Part shown: positions 20,938-32,363 of the stretch, piece by piece
Numbering within the stretch: the stretch's first letter is position 1
How the letters are laid out: each line of letters opens with the position of its first letter
Assembly (NCBI GenBank): GCA_964036665.1
Contig: OZ038531.1
Location: 7,998,168 to 8,062,167, forward strand
Length of the DNA: 64,000 nt
Direction: 5' to 3'
DNA from: Gordius sp. MW1
Taxonomy: Eukaryota; Nematomorpha; Gordioida; Gordea; Gordiidae
The notes under the pieces: generated by a model
The model's input: only the letters and a program-made list of their open reading frames with translations
Told to the model about the DNA's origin: nothing
Databases searched by the model: none
Translations under genes and position numbers: made by a program

Positions 20938-21786
20938 GCATACTTAAAAACCTTTTGATATTATCAAATTTAGTTTTTTTTTAAGGTTAAGATGATCGGT
21001 AAAAATTAATTTTATTATGTTTGCTAATTAATTGGCTTCTTTTTTTCGTAAAAGAAGGGACTTTTCTCAAAATAGTGACCGGTCTTAATGGGGGTATTGG
21101 CTATTTGAAATAGCTGTTTAACTTAAATAAACAATTCATCTTAAATCGCTTCTGTTATTGTAGCTTTTAACTTGGCTATTATAATCTGTTATCTATATTT
21201 ATTTTCGAGAGTAGCACAACCTGGCTATATTACAAGTTATAGTGATTTTCAATCAAACGCAGCATATTTGTTCAAACTCTATTTATATTGATGACATTAT
21301 TTATTTTTTATATATTAGGGATGTGTAAAAATTTATTTTATTTTTTATAATTAGTTAAGCTGTCAAAATGAATTCAAATAATTTTCCATTAAAATATACT
21401 TTTAAAATTCAAGATAATAAATTGGCGCTATGAAGTGCTGATGCCTCATAACACCTTGCAATTCATTTGCAATTTTTTATGCAACCTTGGGAAAATTTAC
21501 TTAGTACTAATGTTGCAAAAAGACCTGAGTTATACTTAGCCGACTTTTGGTTCTAGTCGACTAAACATAAACAGGCCAAAGATTTTTTGGTTTATTTATC
21601 TTAATCGACCTCTAGACTTAGTCGATATTTGCGTTAGTCTTAGTTAAACCGAAAATCGACAAAATAAAACCCAGCCGTTTTACAACACTACTAAGTACAT
21701 CACTTATACTCCGTCTAATCATTTAGAACCTTCTAACTATCAAACAAGACATATTTAATGAAAATTTTACTTGTCTTTTTGGACAT
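20938..21786. other. AT-rich intergenic, no gene seen
   Basis: No ORF of note. A short stretch of inverted TAGTCGACTAA/TTAGTCGA motifs near 21555-21620 is the only structure noticed. Confidence 0.6.
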
Positions 21787-21989
21787 TAGAGTTGTTAAAT
21801 TGCTAACTTGCTTCAAACTCCAGACGCGAGCACGCACACTGAGTTGCTTAATATGCGCGTTAGCACAATATATGCTCGCTGTTCGGTTCACTTGGCAGAA
21901 CAGTAGCATATAAAAAATTTTGAGGGTCGAGCAGAAACTCGAGCAGATGGTAGCTGGAGTTGAAGCAAGTTAGCAATTTAGCAACTCTA
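21787..21989. mobile_element. hAT-type MITE (203 bp) with perfect 8-bp TSD
   Basis: Terminal inverted repeats of about 35 bp (TAGAGTTGTTAAATTGCTAA ... complement TTAGCAATTTAGCAACTCTA). Flanked by TTGGACAT on both sides (21779-21786, 21990-21997). Eight-base duplications and TAGAG termini are typical of hAT elements. No coding capacity. Confidence 0.92.
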
Positions 21990-22366
21990 TTGGACATGGA
22001 AAAAAACAGACACATGTCACTTTTCTTAATTGTGATCATTACTAACCATAGTTATACATAATGTCACTGTTAAGTATTTCATCGGGTTGGTTGGTAAAAG
22101 TCATTTGCTTTACTATTTATGTACAATTTCTAAGGGACTTAATATGATTTTAATTTTATGCCAAGCTGTGGCGTAGCTAGAGCCTGCGAAATCTATTTTT
22201 TTAAGGCCCGGCCCGTCCCCAGGGAAATAGGCCTGGCCCAGGCCCGAATTTTAGCATCTTTAAAAATAAGGCCCGGGCCCGGCCCGGAATTTTAATAATT
22301 GTTAAAAATTAAATCAAACGCAACTTTAGTAAAATATTTATTAAAAATAAAACGCACATATTAAAA

Positions 22367-22510
22367 TTATAAATCGAGAATGGAACTATTTTGATGTAAA
22401 AAAATACAAGCATCAAAAATCTCCGAGTTTAAATTTGTTCTCCGCTCTTCAAAAATGCGGCCTGCGGACGAAAAACACCTCTCACTCGAGGCAGATGAAG
22501 CAGGGTTGAA
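22367..22510 (-). pseudogene. hAT transposase C-terminal dimerisation domain remnant
   Basis: Minus-strand reading gives the conserved hAT (Dimer_Tnp_hAT) block: PASSASSERCFSSAGRIF, then EERRTNLNSE and a C-terminal CIFLHQN before the stop. The catalytic region upstream is missing. About 47 residues remain. Confidence 0.85.
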
Positions 22511-22798
22511 AAAATCTTACAAGCAAAGCAGCTAAGCGCTGGAAATTGGCCACTGTGGTCTTTCCACCATTCCAATAATTCTATATTTTTCTCATTTTTT
22601 TAACTTTAATTGTCAACTTCATTCTCCTCTACATCTTCCTCCATAGAAGTTGTTTCATGCCAGGTACTATCTGTGTTAATTTTTGCAGGGTTTTTAGTTT
22701 TGTTGAAGATGGCTTGCATAAGTAATTGTCCAATTATTCTTCTCCTGGACTTTAGAGCATCTATGCCTTTGGAGATGAGTGTTACCTATTAAGCATTA

Positions 22799-23014
22799 TC
22801 AAAAATAAATACCTGATTGGCAAGAAATATAAGATAATACATTCTTGCAAGCTTTGCAGAAAACAGAATCTATCTTCATATCCATATTGTCATAGACAAA
22901 AAGGAATCTTTTCCATACTTCACTCTTCCCCCTAAGATTTTCTCTTACCTTATAAAAATCTTTCTGGATATATTCAGCTATTTGCAGTACTTTTCTTCTT
23001 TGTTCCATACTCAA
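22799..23014 (-). pseudogene. hAT transposase N-terminal BED-type zinc finger remnant
   Basis: A 71-residue ORF whose second half has the BED-finger start: SEVWKRFLFVYDNMD, then FCKACKNVLSYIS. The C-terminal H..H part of the finger is not in the ORF. Lies in the same element and strand as the dimerisation remnant. Confidence 0.75.
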
Positions 23015-23264
23015 TTGTTTGTATTATATTGAAAAAAGCGCGAAATAAATGAATGTTTAACAGATGCAATAACATGTAAATAAGTAATTTTTTGAAATAT
23101 ATTTTTTAAACAGAATCAAAGACTACTTAGGCTACTTACTAACTCTAAATTATTCCGGGCCGGGCCTATTATTTATGAATTAAGCCCGGCCCGACATTTT
23201 GGAGCCTTGACATTTATGGCCCGGGCCGGGCATCGGGTCGCCGTGCAGGTCTCTAGGGCGTAGC

Positions 23265-24539
23265 TAAGTTAAAGCGAGTGGACTGAGCCCTCCCCAAACG
23301 CAAATATCTAACCCTAATGCTCATCCCCCTTAGTAATAATTTTTAACCAATCTAAATAAATTAAATATTAATTATTTATAATCATAAGGTATATTGATTG
23401 TTTTTTTAGAAACGGTGCCCTTGCATTTACTAGATAATTAATTTTAACGCCAATTTCTTTGAATGTTATTTATAAAAGTCAAACCCATTAGCTTTGTGTG
23501 TACTATATAATATAACTTAGCAAGTATATGGGAGAATAATTTTTTCAGTCTAAACTGTTCATCATGTGGGGCTTGGAGACGTGCAAGTAATTTAAAATGT
23601 ATTTAAAACCGTTTAAATACTTTGCAGTGGGATGGAAGAGTAAACGTGACTAGACATTTGCTCTATAATCCCGCTTTATTAATCATAAAACTGGAAAACT
23701 GACTAAAGGCCTAAGACTATATTTTTTTATTAAAATTATTGACAATTTTTACCTTAATTTTATTATAATATATTGAATTCGAAAATATAAAACCCATTTG
23801 TATTTTACAATTAATGAAAATAGTTTTTAAATAAAGTCTAAGTATATCCTCATATTTTAAATAGATATAAACCCTTTAGCTTTGCCAGAAACAATGATGA
23901 CAAAAAATTATTTTATTTGTAGGAATTCATCTAAAAATGAAACTTAATATGGCTTTTTCAAATTACATTTATTTAAAATCTCATGTAAATATTTTTTTAT
24001 TAATTCAGACGTTATGTAACATATTTTGCTTCCACAATTGGTCGAGTTAAAAATGATAAGGCTGTCCTGAGGCCCAGAACTTTTTATTTTGAAAGATTGG
24101 CAAACTTGTCTTGTTATATTAGGATTAGAAATTAACTTAGAAATTAATCCAGACTATATTGTATTTGCAAAATGAAGTAAAAAAGCAAAGAATTTTCTAG
24201 GGATAATCATTAAAATTCAGAGCAATTGCAAATAATATATTATTTTAATTGTATATTTTATTTTATATTATAATACAGAAGTTTTAAATACAATACCAAA
24301 ATTTCAATTTTAATAATGAATTTTGCCTTTTATTAAGTCTCTAAAATGCCATACGGCATTTCTGATAGGTACAATTCAACAAAACCCAAATTTCAATAGA
24401 AAACAGACCAATTCTATTTTTCAGTATTACAATTTAGGTCTGTAAACATATACTATACTCTAAATTATTTTATTCATTGTTTTTTCACATCATTGCATTA
24501 TTCATTTAATCTAATGTTTATGAAAGTAGTCTTTTGACG
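23265..24539. other. AT-rich intergenic, no gene seen
   Basis: A CCCTCCCC-containing stretch at the left (23285-23330) may be the right half of the MITE split by the hAT insertion. Otherwise no structure noticed. Confidence 0.5.
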
Positions 24540-25290
24540 TTTTGACTTAGGATATAAGTCAGCGATAAACGAAGGAAATATTATATGCGAAACGTAGTTA
24601 CTCCTAAAAATTTGTGCTTACAAATAGCGAACAAAGTTATTAATCAATTTGGTATGCCGTCACCAAATCGATCTGCTGCTGGTCCGTTCAATATATATTT
24701 AAGTCCTTAACAAAATTACAACAAGGTGGATCTTTTGTCGTATGCCTTTCTAATGTTCCAAAGTTAACTGTGGAACAATAAGCCATTTATGTTAAAATAA
24801 TGAGAGCTGTCAATAAAGAGAATGAAATCTTTTTCTTAAATGCTCGAGGAGGAGCTGGTAAAGTTTTTCTACTTACATTACTTCTAGTAACTATTGGCTC
24901 CGACATGACATAGCCGTGTTTCTTGCTTCTTCCGGAATAGCTGCGACATAACTACCTGGCATATTTAACATTGAGATTGCATTTAAACGTCCATTGCAGT
25001 AACTCTCATGTGCAACAATTCCAGTGCATATGGAATAGGTAAAGTATTACAGAGATGCAAACCTATCGTTTGAGATTAATGCACATGACCCAAAAATCGC
25101 TCAAGGAGTTTGATTATCCTTGCAAGAATTGCGATTAAACCTCAGACCATTTGAGCGCATTTGCTTGCAGGAGATTTTAAGTAAATTTTACCTGTGATTC
25201 CTCGTTCCCCCCTACCCAAGAAATCAATGCTTACCCTAATAGTACTGATTTGTGGTGTTACGTATGTTACAGGTTTCCATTGTAGCCGGA
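24540..25290 (+). pseudogene. Helitron helicase (Pif1-like) relic
   Basis: Decayed coding sequence, readable in pieces across frames: CLQIANKVINQFGMPSPNRSA; an EQQAIYVKIMRAV block; FFLNARGGAGKVFLLT (Walker A, with the final T of GGAGKT replaced by V); DPKIAQ/TQKSLKEF corresponding to the helicase Walker B neighbourhood; and PTQEINAYPNSTDLWCYV. This motif order is that of Helitron-encoded Pif1-family helicases. Several stops and frameshifts make it non-functional. No Rep nuclease domain was found upstream. Confidence 0.85.
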
Positions 25291-25871
25291 TTAATTGTGG
25301 GATTATCAGAGGGAAAATTTATAATCTTTAAAATATCACAAGAGCTTGTTTTCACGATTTTTAAACTAATTTAATTAACCTTATTTGCAGGATTATTACT
25401 AGCTATTAGCTTAATACTGCACAGGATATGACATTCCGCTACTTATTACAAACGCTCTACCAAAGATTTTCGTTTTTGTAATCCTTTATCCTGAACATTA
25501 GTACCTGTTTTGTTTATAGGTTAGTGTTTATTAAACTTTTGCACCTTTGTCACAAAAATATGTCTATTTATGTTAATTATCGTCTCCTTTATAGCCCATA
25601 CCTTTCTTAACATCACATAATATGTTTTAGGGCCAAATTATTTTAACTCAAAATCTATGTTATCATGAAGCTAACTTCTCAAGACGTCAGTTATTTTGGT
25701 TCTTAGTTTTAAGAAAAATATTATCTATTCAAGAACAATAGCATAATGAATTTTTACACATTTAAAACCGCTAACACATAACCTAAATCCAAATAAATTA
25801 CCTAAACACTTATGAGTCATTTAGTTAATAAGACTTTGGGCCAAAACAGGGCTTGGCCGGGCACAGCTAGT
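24540..25871 (+). mobile_element. Helitron relic with preserved 3' terminus
   Basis: The helicase relic is followed at 25833-25871 by GGCCAA-loop-TTGGCC and GGGCACAGCTAGT|T. A hairpin then CTRRT with an insertion before T is the Helitron 3' end. The left limit is where helicase homology starts, not a mapped 5' terminus. Confidence 0.7.
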
Positions 25872-26475
25872 TTTAACTAAATTTAATGTTTTTGATGGTA
25901 GATGGTAGTTTTTTTACTTATATTCTAAGTCATAGGTAAACGAAGGAGAGAAGACCTAAGCTGATTTGGAAGTATAATATTGATATATACTTGAAAGGAT
26001 AACTTGGTGTGAATTTAAATATAAAAAGAGAAATTATATAAGAGGGCACTTGTTTATTAAGTTTGACATCTATTTTTGGAAGAATATTATATTATCATCC
26101 TTACTTCAACGAAATAAAAGTTCGGCCTCGGCAAATATAAAGTTAGCAACGCCACTGTTGTCATGATACCTTATATCTCAAAATTTGCTCAGGACACTTT
26201 AGGATTAAACGATGCCATATACTACATGTTCTATATGCACAAATTTGGTAATATTTTGTAAAACGTTATTTAAATAAATGGCTGCACACGCAGAAACATT
26301 AATCGATATGCTTAATACTATAAGCTTAACACGTTTTAACAAAATTACAATTAACAATAACAGGTTTAAAGGATATTGATCACTTTGTTGATCCAACCTC
26401 TTATATCTTACCAACTCTTTTTCATTGCCTTCAGATTTTCACTTTTATTGTCATGAATTCGCACGAGTTATTGCG

Positions 26476-28316
26476 TTACTCTTTATTGGCTTCTATTAGT
26501 CCATTTGTCCTTTGGCATTTGTTTTGTTGGGTTGTGTGCGATGCACAAATGAGGCCCAAAACATAATTTTTGACTGTTGTAAGGTAATTCATCGTGGATC
26601 TATACGTGTTTGTCATCATTTCGGTAAAGGCGTCTCGGAATTGTTGACTCATCGTGCAGTAAACGATAAAATTAATCGAACTATTAATTAGAGCCATCAT
26701 ATCCATTAAATCACCTAACGGACTGTACACATCAATAAAAAACGGTGTTCCTAATATGTTTTCTATGCAGAGTAACGAGAGGATTCCAGATGGGAATTCG
26801 GTTAGGAGAAAGAATAACAATACGGCTAATAGAAGTTGCGATGTTTTATCCCCACGACTCCGACCCACGGATTCCTTTCGCCTTATGCTATGTTTGGGTA
26901 ATGGAATTATTCCCATTCCAGATTTCATTTTGTTTCTGATATAATTGTAAGTATTAAAGTGAGAATTTGTTCGCGTCGGTTTATTGGCATCTTGAAAGAT
27001 ATTGTCACTGTCATCCGGAAAACCTTGGACAAAAACATCTTCTCGGATCGTTTGAATTAAATCATTGCCTCCAACTTTTTGGTTTAAAGTGATGCTAGGT
27101 TTCATATAATTAAACGGCAGCGAGTCTTTTTTCGCCGAACTTAGGAGAGAAGATATTTCTGATTTTTGAGGATTTGTGTTTGACGACAGAATTGTTAACT
27201 TGTTAGCATGCGATATTTTATCATCTACAAGAGCAGTTACCTCATCTGAGGTTTCGAACTTCAATGAGTCTAGAGAAGGTTTGGTTTTATAAGTTTTGTA
27301 TAAATAAGAATTTGTTTCAGTTAAATTTTCACCTTTATAATTTTTCATCGCAGGTGGTTGATCATTTAACGGAATATTTTGGCCAATGTGGGATGGGATA
27401 TCCATTGCGACGTGGGACTGCCTAGTAGGGTTTGATATCTTAACGCGATTGCTGCCTTTTAACTTTTTGTGTTTACTGTTGGCGTTGTACACAACCCATA
27501 TGAGTAGTGCAGACATAATTGTTAAAAGCAAACAAGGTAATAGTTTTCCAATCACGCTATACATAATAAAATTCATTAGAACTAAATTGGAATGTTTAGA
27601 GTTTTGTGCCGTTATATATTTTTGAGGCGATTTTTTCTTTAAAGTATTTCCAAATGTTTCATGTGGTGTAAACGTTGCATTAAACTTGCGTAAAATATCT
27701 CTTTTCTTCCTAACCTGGTACAGAGATTTAAACCAGGTTCGGATAGATGTTAATAAGGGTATGTGATGATTTCCTTCAATTTTTGTTAGCAATAACGATT
27801 TTGGATGGAGCATAAGGTTACGCAAAGGATTATTAGAACGCTCATTGGGATCAAAGAGTGGTAAAAAACTCAACCCCCCATTGACTACATTTGGTGATTG
27901 CGCTAGTGTGGACTGTAAAAAGTTAGTAATCGCTTCATCGGTTAAAGGTGATTTAGTGGTGATCGACAAGTTTAAGCTTTCAATTTCTTTAACGGGAACA
28001 ATAGTATAACTCATGTAATAGGGTAGACAGCTAAAGATGACAAGCAAATATAATATAACTAGGCAAATGATAGTTGTTTTGTTGTCGAAAAACCTTTTTC
28101 TGATTATAGGTTTAAATACAGATAAACATCTGAATGCCGCTAAAAAAACGGTGACCCAACTGGAAATAGTGTGAGCAGTCATTGTTAGATTAAAATGGAA
28201 TAGGACAAAAACAGCCCAACCGTAGAGATGAACTGGTTCTTTCATTGTTGGAATGTACATATAAAAGGCGAAAACAAGATAGCTCGCCATAACGAGGACG
28301 TCGGCTATTGCAAGAG
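26476..28316 (-). CDS. Peptide GPCR (myosuppressin/FMRFamide receptor-like, DMSR group), exon 2
   Basis: Second coding exon, carrying TM2 to the C-terminus of a predicted 701-residue rhodopsin-type receptor. It starts after TTCTAG (acceptor 28318-28317) and completes a codon begun in exon 1. TM2 ALAIADVLVM; TM3 near residues 120-152, ending FRCLSV where many receptors have DRY; TM4 169-191; TM5 332-364; TM6 580-605 with LLTEFPSGIL; TM7 NSSINFIVYCTMSQQFRDAF. The TM6/TM7 signatures are those of the DMSR group. Two loops are unusually long: extracellular loop 2 of about 138 residues (two N-glycosylation sequons, basic KKR) and intracellular loop 3 of about 210, Ser/Thr/Asn-rich. I see no Cys in loop 2. 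AATAAA-like signals lie at the stop and near 26445. Confidence 0.92.
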
Positions 28317-30122
28317 CTAGAAGATTAATTAATAATTAAAAACATAATTGTATTTATATCAAATAAAGCTTTTTTACAAATACTATTAAAGCTGATCTGC
28401 TAATTTATATAAATACATTATTAATATATTCAATTTTTTGTATTATAATACATTGACTTAAATGATCATTATCATTTTTCAAAACATGTAATTTATTTCT
28501 ATAAATTAGGAACTTTTAAGGCATTGCTGTTTTTTACGATTTATTTAAAGACTCATTTATGTAAGGCGGAAAAGTTAATTAATGGATAATCTTAGCTTGA
28601 CAGTAATATTATAATTAATCAAACTGCAGTGTGAGATTAATCTATATAACAAAAAGCTAAGCTGAAATAGTCCTCTATTGGAACTTAAATAAAATATGAC
28701 AGGCATTAAAATAACTCGAATTAATAATAATTGTGCATAAATACAATATTAATTTTAAGTTTTAAACTTTATAACAGTTGATAAGACATCACAAGTTTTA
28801 AAAATTAGCGTAGAGCTCATTATTAAAATGGAATAATTTAATCTTATGAATTTTTTAAGGCTATTCCTTTTAATTGCTAATTACAAAATTCTCAAAACAT
28901 CTGTAAAGTTAAATAACTATTTTAACACGTAATTGGTATGTAAATGAATTATATAAAAGTAATTAAGCACGCAATTCTCTTTGGTGCGTTTACTATTGCG
29001 TGTCGATTAACTAATTTTCTGGTAGCCCAATTTGTTAAAGTAAAAAAATAACTTTGTTAAATGTTTGTTAACCTAAGTATCGGATGAGATACTAATTAAA
29101 AACCTCCTCATTTTGGTTTTTTATGTGCTACTATATAACGACGTGACAATATTCTAGGCATTACTATGTTGACAAAATAAAACACATGCACCGACTTAAA
29201 ATAACAATAATTGTATTTAGATGACATTATTAAATTACATTTAAATTTGTTGTGTGCGTTTAAATTAACGGTGTGCACAGGCGTAGCCAGCCAAACTCAA
29301 GTTTTTTATTTCAACTAAAACTATTGTGGCCCCTCTATTTAAATCCTAGCTTTGTTTATAGTGATAAATTGGCATTTATAATAAGTGTAATTTTATTAAC
29401 GTTTTAATCTTATCTAATTTAATCCAAATCAAATGTAGTAATTTTTGTGAGTTATATAAGATGCTTTTACTAAAGTTATAAAGAATTTATAAAAAAAACT
29501 TGAAAAATTTATATTGTCTAATTATGAGCATGTAGTGTTGCGTCAATTACTATTTTGCTCGCGGCATATTACTTATGTCTTGAAACTTAATTGACTCATT
29601 TACATTACCTTACTACTTCGCGACGTTAATTGACCAATCACACAGACCTCGCATTTACCACTAAATGTAATTGATTTATTCAATTAATTTGCGATTATAT
29701 AAAGGCGTTTAAAACACTTCTTCATTACTCTTTCAACTCTTTTCTTTTCCCTCACTTTAATTACATACTTCAATAAAGAGTCTCCCCTCCCAATAAGCAT
29801 TTTAATCTAATCACAACGTTAAAACATTATAATTATATGAAAGTTATTAAGGTTTTCTATCGTTTTCTTCCGTCTCGGTACACTTGCTTTGTTTATGGTT
29901 ATATTTACTTTATTACTAATGTGAATTTGTTTACGTCTTTTTAATATGACATTGAACTTTTTACACTGGGTAATTGCTGATGACTACAGGCTCAGCATGA
30001 AAACTGAACAAGGTCATAGTCAGAGCTACAATTCCTCATAAAAAACTTATTAATTAAAAAATTTAAGTTGTCCACATCAAAGTGCTGCTTATAATTACCA
30101 AACAAAAATTAATGGACATTAC
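28317..30122 (-). other. Intron of the GPCR gene (1806 bp)
   Basis: Donor G|GTAATG at 30123/30122 and acceptor CTTCTAG|CT at 28317/28316, both on the minus strand. The phase (one base from exon 1, two from exon 2) gives Ala and restores the conserved TM2 sequence. The interior is AT-rich; a decayed piece resembling the CAnGGGCGTAGCC MITE starts near 29276. No other feature was seen. Confidence 0.9.
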
Positions 30123-30387
30123 CTATAAGAATTATATTTGTCGGGTTAACCATCTGTTTTTTCGAAAGGACAGCTATGTTGAGCATGTTTGCTATAAGTC
30201 CGAACGTGCATACAAATGCCGACAGATAACCATGAACGTCACCGTAAACTAGGTGAAATTTTCCTAAATGTTTTCCAACCCTTTGGTATTGCACGTTTTG
30301 GGTTGTTGCTAAAGTTGATACCACATTGGGATATCGTGTGGTGACCACGGAGCTCATTGTCATCGCGTGCGACTTCGGTTTAAACAT
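30123..30387 (-). CDS. Peptide GPCR (myosuppressin/FMRFamide receptor-like), exon 1
   Basis: Codes 88 residues plus one base: an N-terminal extracellular region of about 48 residues with no obvious signal peptide, then TM1 (about 51-74, HGYLSAFVCTFGLIANMLNI) and the first intracellular loop into TM2 (NPTNIILI). ATG 30387 is chosen because an in-frame TAG lies two codons upstream and the context is AAAATG. GCTGCTAG directly before could also be a splice acceptor, so a 5' UTR intron is possible. The join with exon 2 rebuilds NIILIALAIADVLVM, the canonical TM2 of this receptor group, which is strong evidence for the gene model. Other candidate starts (Met 9, Met 11) would shorten only the N-terminus. 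Confidence 0.9.
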
Positions 30388-30474
30388 TTTCTAGCAGCAT
30401 ATCTTGTGTCGGTATAGCGAACCTTTTTTATATGATATAGAGAGTATGTAGTAGGCTTATTTAGAATAAATGAG

Positions 30475-30668
30475 CAGTGGCGTAAATACGGGGGGGTAGG
30501 GGGGGGGAACGGGAAATTTCTCTCCCGGTTTTTATGAGAAAAAATATTTTAGATCTAAAGTTTATATGTTTCATACCAGATTTTATAATTTTGATATTAA
30601 AATAAAAATGTTATAAAAATTTTTTGGAACTTCCCCCCCCCCGGGAGAAAATCCTGGCTACGCGCCTG
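30475..30668. mobile_element. MITE, CAnGGGCGTAGCC family, copy 2 (perfect TSD)
   Basis: Ends CAGTGGCGTAAATACGGG and CCTGGCTACGCGCCTG, with TAAATGAG on both sides (30467-30474 and 30669-30676). Long G and C runs lie next to the two ends. Located just upstream of the GPCR first exon. Confidence 0.9.
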
Positions 30669-30676
30669 TAAATGAG

Positions 30677-31650
30677 GATTGATTTTTAAAAATCCAATTT
30701 TTTCGCGCATAATGTAGTTAATAAAAATTTTTTAATATTCTACACAGCTATCAAGGCAGCACGCAATTTTATTTATACATTGGATTAAAAAATGTTGCAT
30801 TTAAATTTTAAGTTTGATACGGGTTCAAAAGGCACAACTTTTGTCAATAATCACAATTATTTGATTGGGGTCATGTTTTGGTAATGTTTCATAACGCAAA
30901 AATAATTTATTCTCACTGCATCACGAAATAACAATTTCTATTTGAATGATTTATATTGGAGCCTTTTAAAAATTTGTTAACGCTAAATCGAAATAGCTGC
31001 GCACGTTTTTCATTTGTTCCTTATTATTGCCTTAATATTTTCAAACTCACCAGTTGCGAAGTAGGTAAATTATTGATTCCCCCTAAAATGCTTATGATAA
31101 TAACAAGAATATTATTTGAATTAATATTCTCTTACACTTGCATCTTTTTTAGACAATTTTAAAATATTTTTTAAATTTAACGAAATATTATGCCTTAATT
31201 CTTTTCCGTTTGTAAATTGTATTTAAATGGAAACGACCAGATTAATTCAAATCTAAGATAATTAAATCCTTTTTACTAGCTTAACAAATTTATGAGATTT
31301 GGGAGGAAACTTTTTGAAGCATTTAATTAATTAATGTGAAGCAAACAACGTGCTTTCGAATGGCTACGTGAAGTTGCGATTCGAATTTCATTTAATTTTA
31401 CTAGGGATAACTTTCGCTTTATATCAAAAACTGTGAGTAGGGGGGGGGGAAAAACTTCCCATATTTGATGAAAAATCTGAAGACTGTTATAAAAATTGCA
31501 TTTTTATAGAGATATCCTAAAGAAACTAGCTTATTATTGATTGATATCCATAATTTGACTACCCAGTTTTGAATTTTTTAACTTTAGAGGTTAGACATTT
31601 TCTCACAAATATGACATTTTAGAGCTTATCCAACAATTATTGTCCAATTA
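30677..31650. other. AT-rich intergenic, no gene seen
   Basis: No coding or repeat structure recognised beyond a G-run at 31440-31449. Confidence 0.55.
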
Positions 31651-31816
31651 CATGGGCTTAAACAGGGGTTGGCAGGGAAGAGCGGCTGTCCCCGTCTTGA
31701 TCTAGAAATCTGTTAAAATGTTATAAAATTATGGCAAAAATTTCAACAAATTATCATTTTGCCCCTCCCTGAATCAATATTGCCCCTCGCTACTTCCAAA
31801 CCTGGCTACGCCCATG
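31651..31816. mobile_element. MITE, CAnGGGCGTAGCC family, copy 3
   Basis: Left end CATGGGCTTAAACAGGG (altered), right end CCTGGCTACGCCCATG. Flanks TCCAATTA and TACAATTA agree at 7 of 8 positions. Confidence 0.82.
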
Positions 31817-32235
31817 TACAATTATGTTATAAGATAAGCTTACGGCTAATAAAAACATTGGTCATTTGAATTTGATGTACTCTATTTAAAATTCCTTGCG
31901 TTGTCTTGGCTATTTTTAAATCCACATTTACATAAATCAAATATTATACTTCATGTATTTTACATCAAATACACCTGAAGATAGGTTTTTCATTACTGTA
32001 CTTTGCAAGCCAAAGTGACAAAACAATTTTTCTAAATTATCTTAATTATATGTTTGAGAAATAGAATGTCTGCCCAGGGTTCAAAAATTTAATTTTTCAA
32101 ACACCAGCCGCCATTATTTTTCAAGTAATCATTTTTTGTTCAAAGTAAGACTATATTCCTAATATTTTTGAACTATACTTTATGAATATATAAAAAGAGA
32201 AAATAAAACATTGAAAGAATATAATATTACACATT
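31817..32235. other. AT-rich intergenic, no gene seen
   Basis: Nothing recognisable. Confidence 0.5.
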
Positions 32236-32318
32236 AATGTTTTTCAAGGATAGATTATCGGGATTTTTCGAGGGTGTTAAAAATATATAATCCCGATAAT
32301 CTATCCTTGAAAAACATT
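32236..32318. repeat. Perfect 30-bp inverted repeat (hairpin) with 23-bp loop
   Basis: Arms 32236-32265 and 32289-32318 are exact reverse complements (AATGTTTTTCAAGGATAGAT... and its complement). TATTACACATTAATGTTTT occurs both at the start of the left arm (about 32225) and again at about 32345, so the hairpin sits between short direct repeats. Confidence 0.92.
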
Positions 32319-32363
32319 GAATATGAGGGTAAAAATCTTCTAAACTATTACACATTAATGTTT

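Larger units (their letters stand above)
22178..23256 (-). mobile_element. Internally deleted hAT transposon, inserted in a GGCGTAGC site
   Basis: Ends TAGAGCCTGC and GCAGGTCTCTAG, with GGCGTAGC on both flanks (22170-22177, 23257-23264). Both subterminal regions are rich in GGCCCGG/CCCGGCCC repeats, probable transposase-binding sites. The interior keeps only the first and last parts of a transposase gene on the minus strand. The flanks resemble the end of the CAnGGGCGTAGCC MITE family, so it seems to have landed in one. Confidence 0.88.

Noticed and set aside
26452-26467. GAATTCGCACGAG, resembling a cDNA-library linker
   Set aside because: One base shorter than the usual linker and in continuous genomic context after the GPCR stop; probably coincidence.
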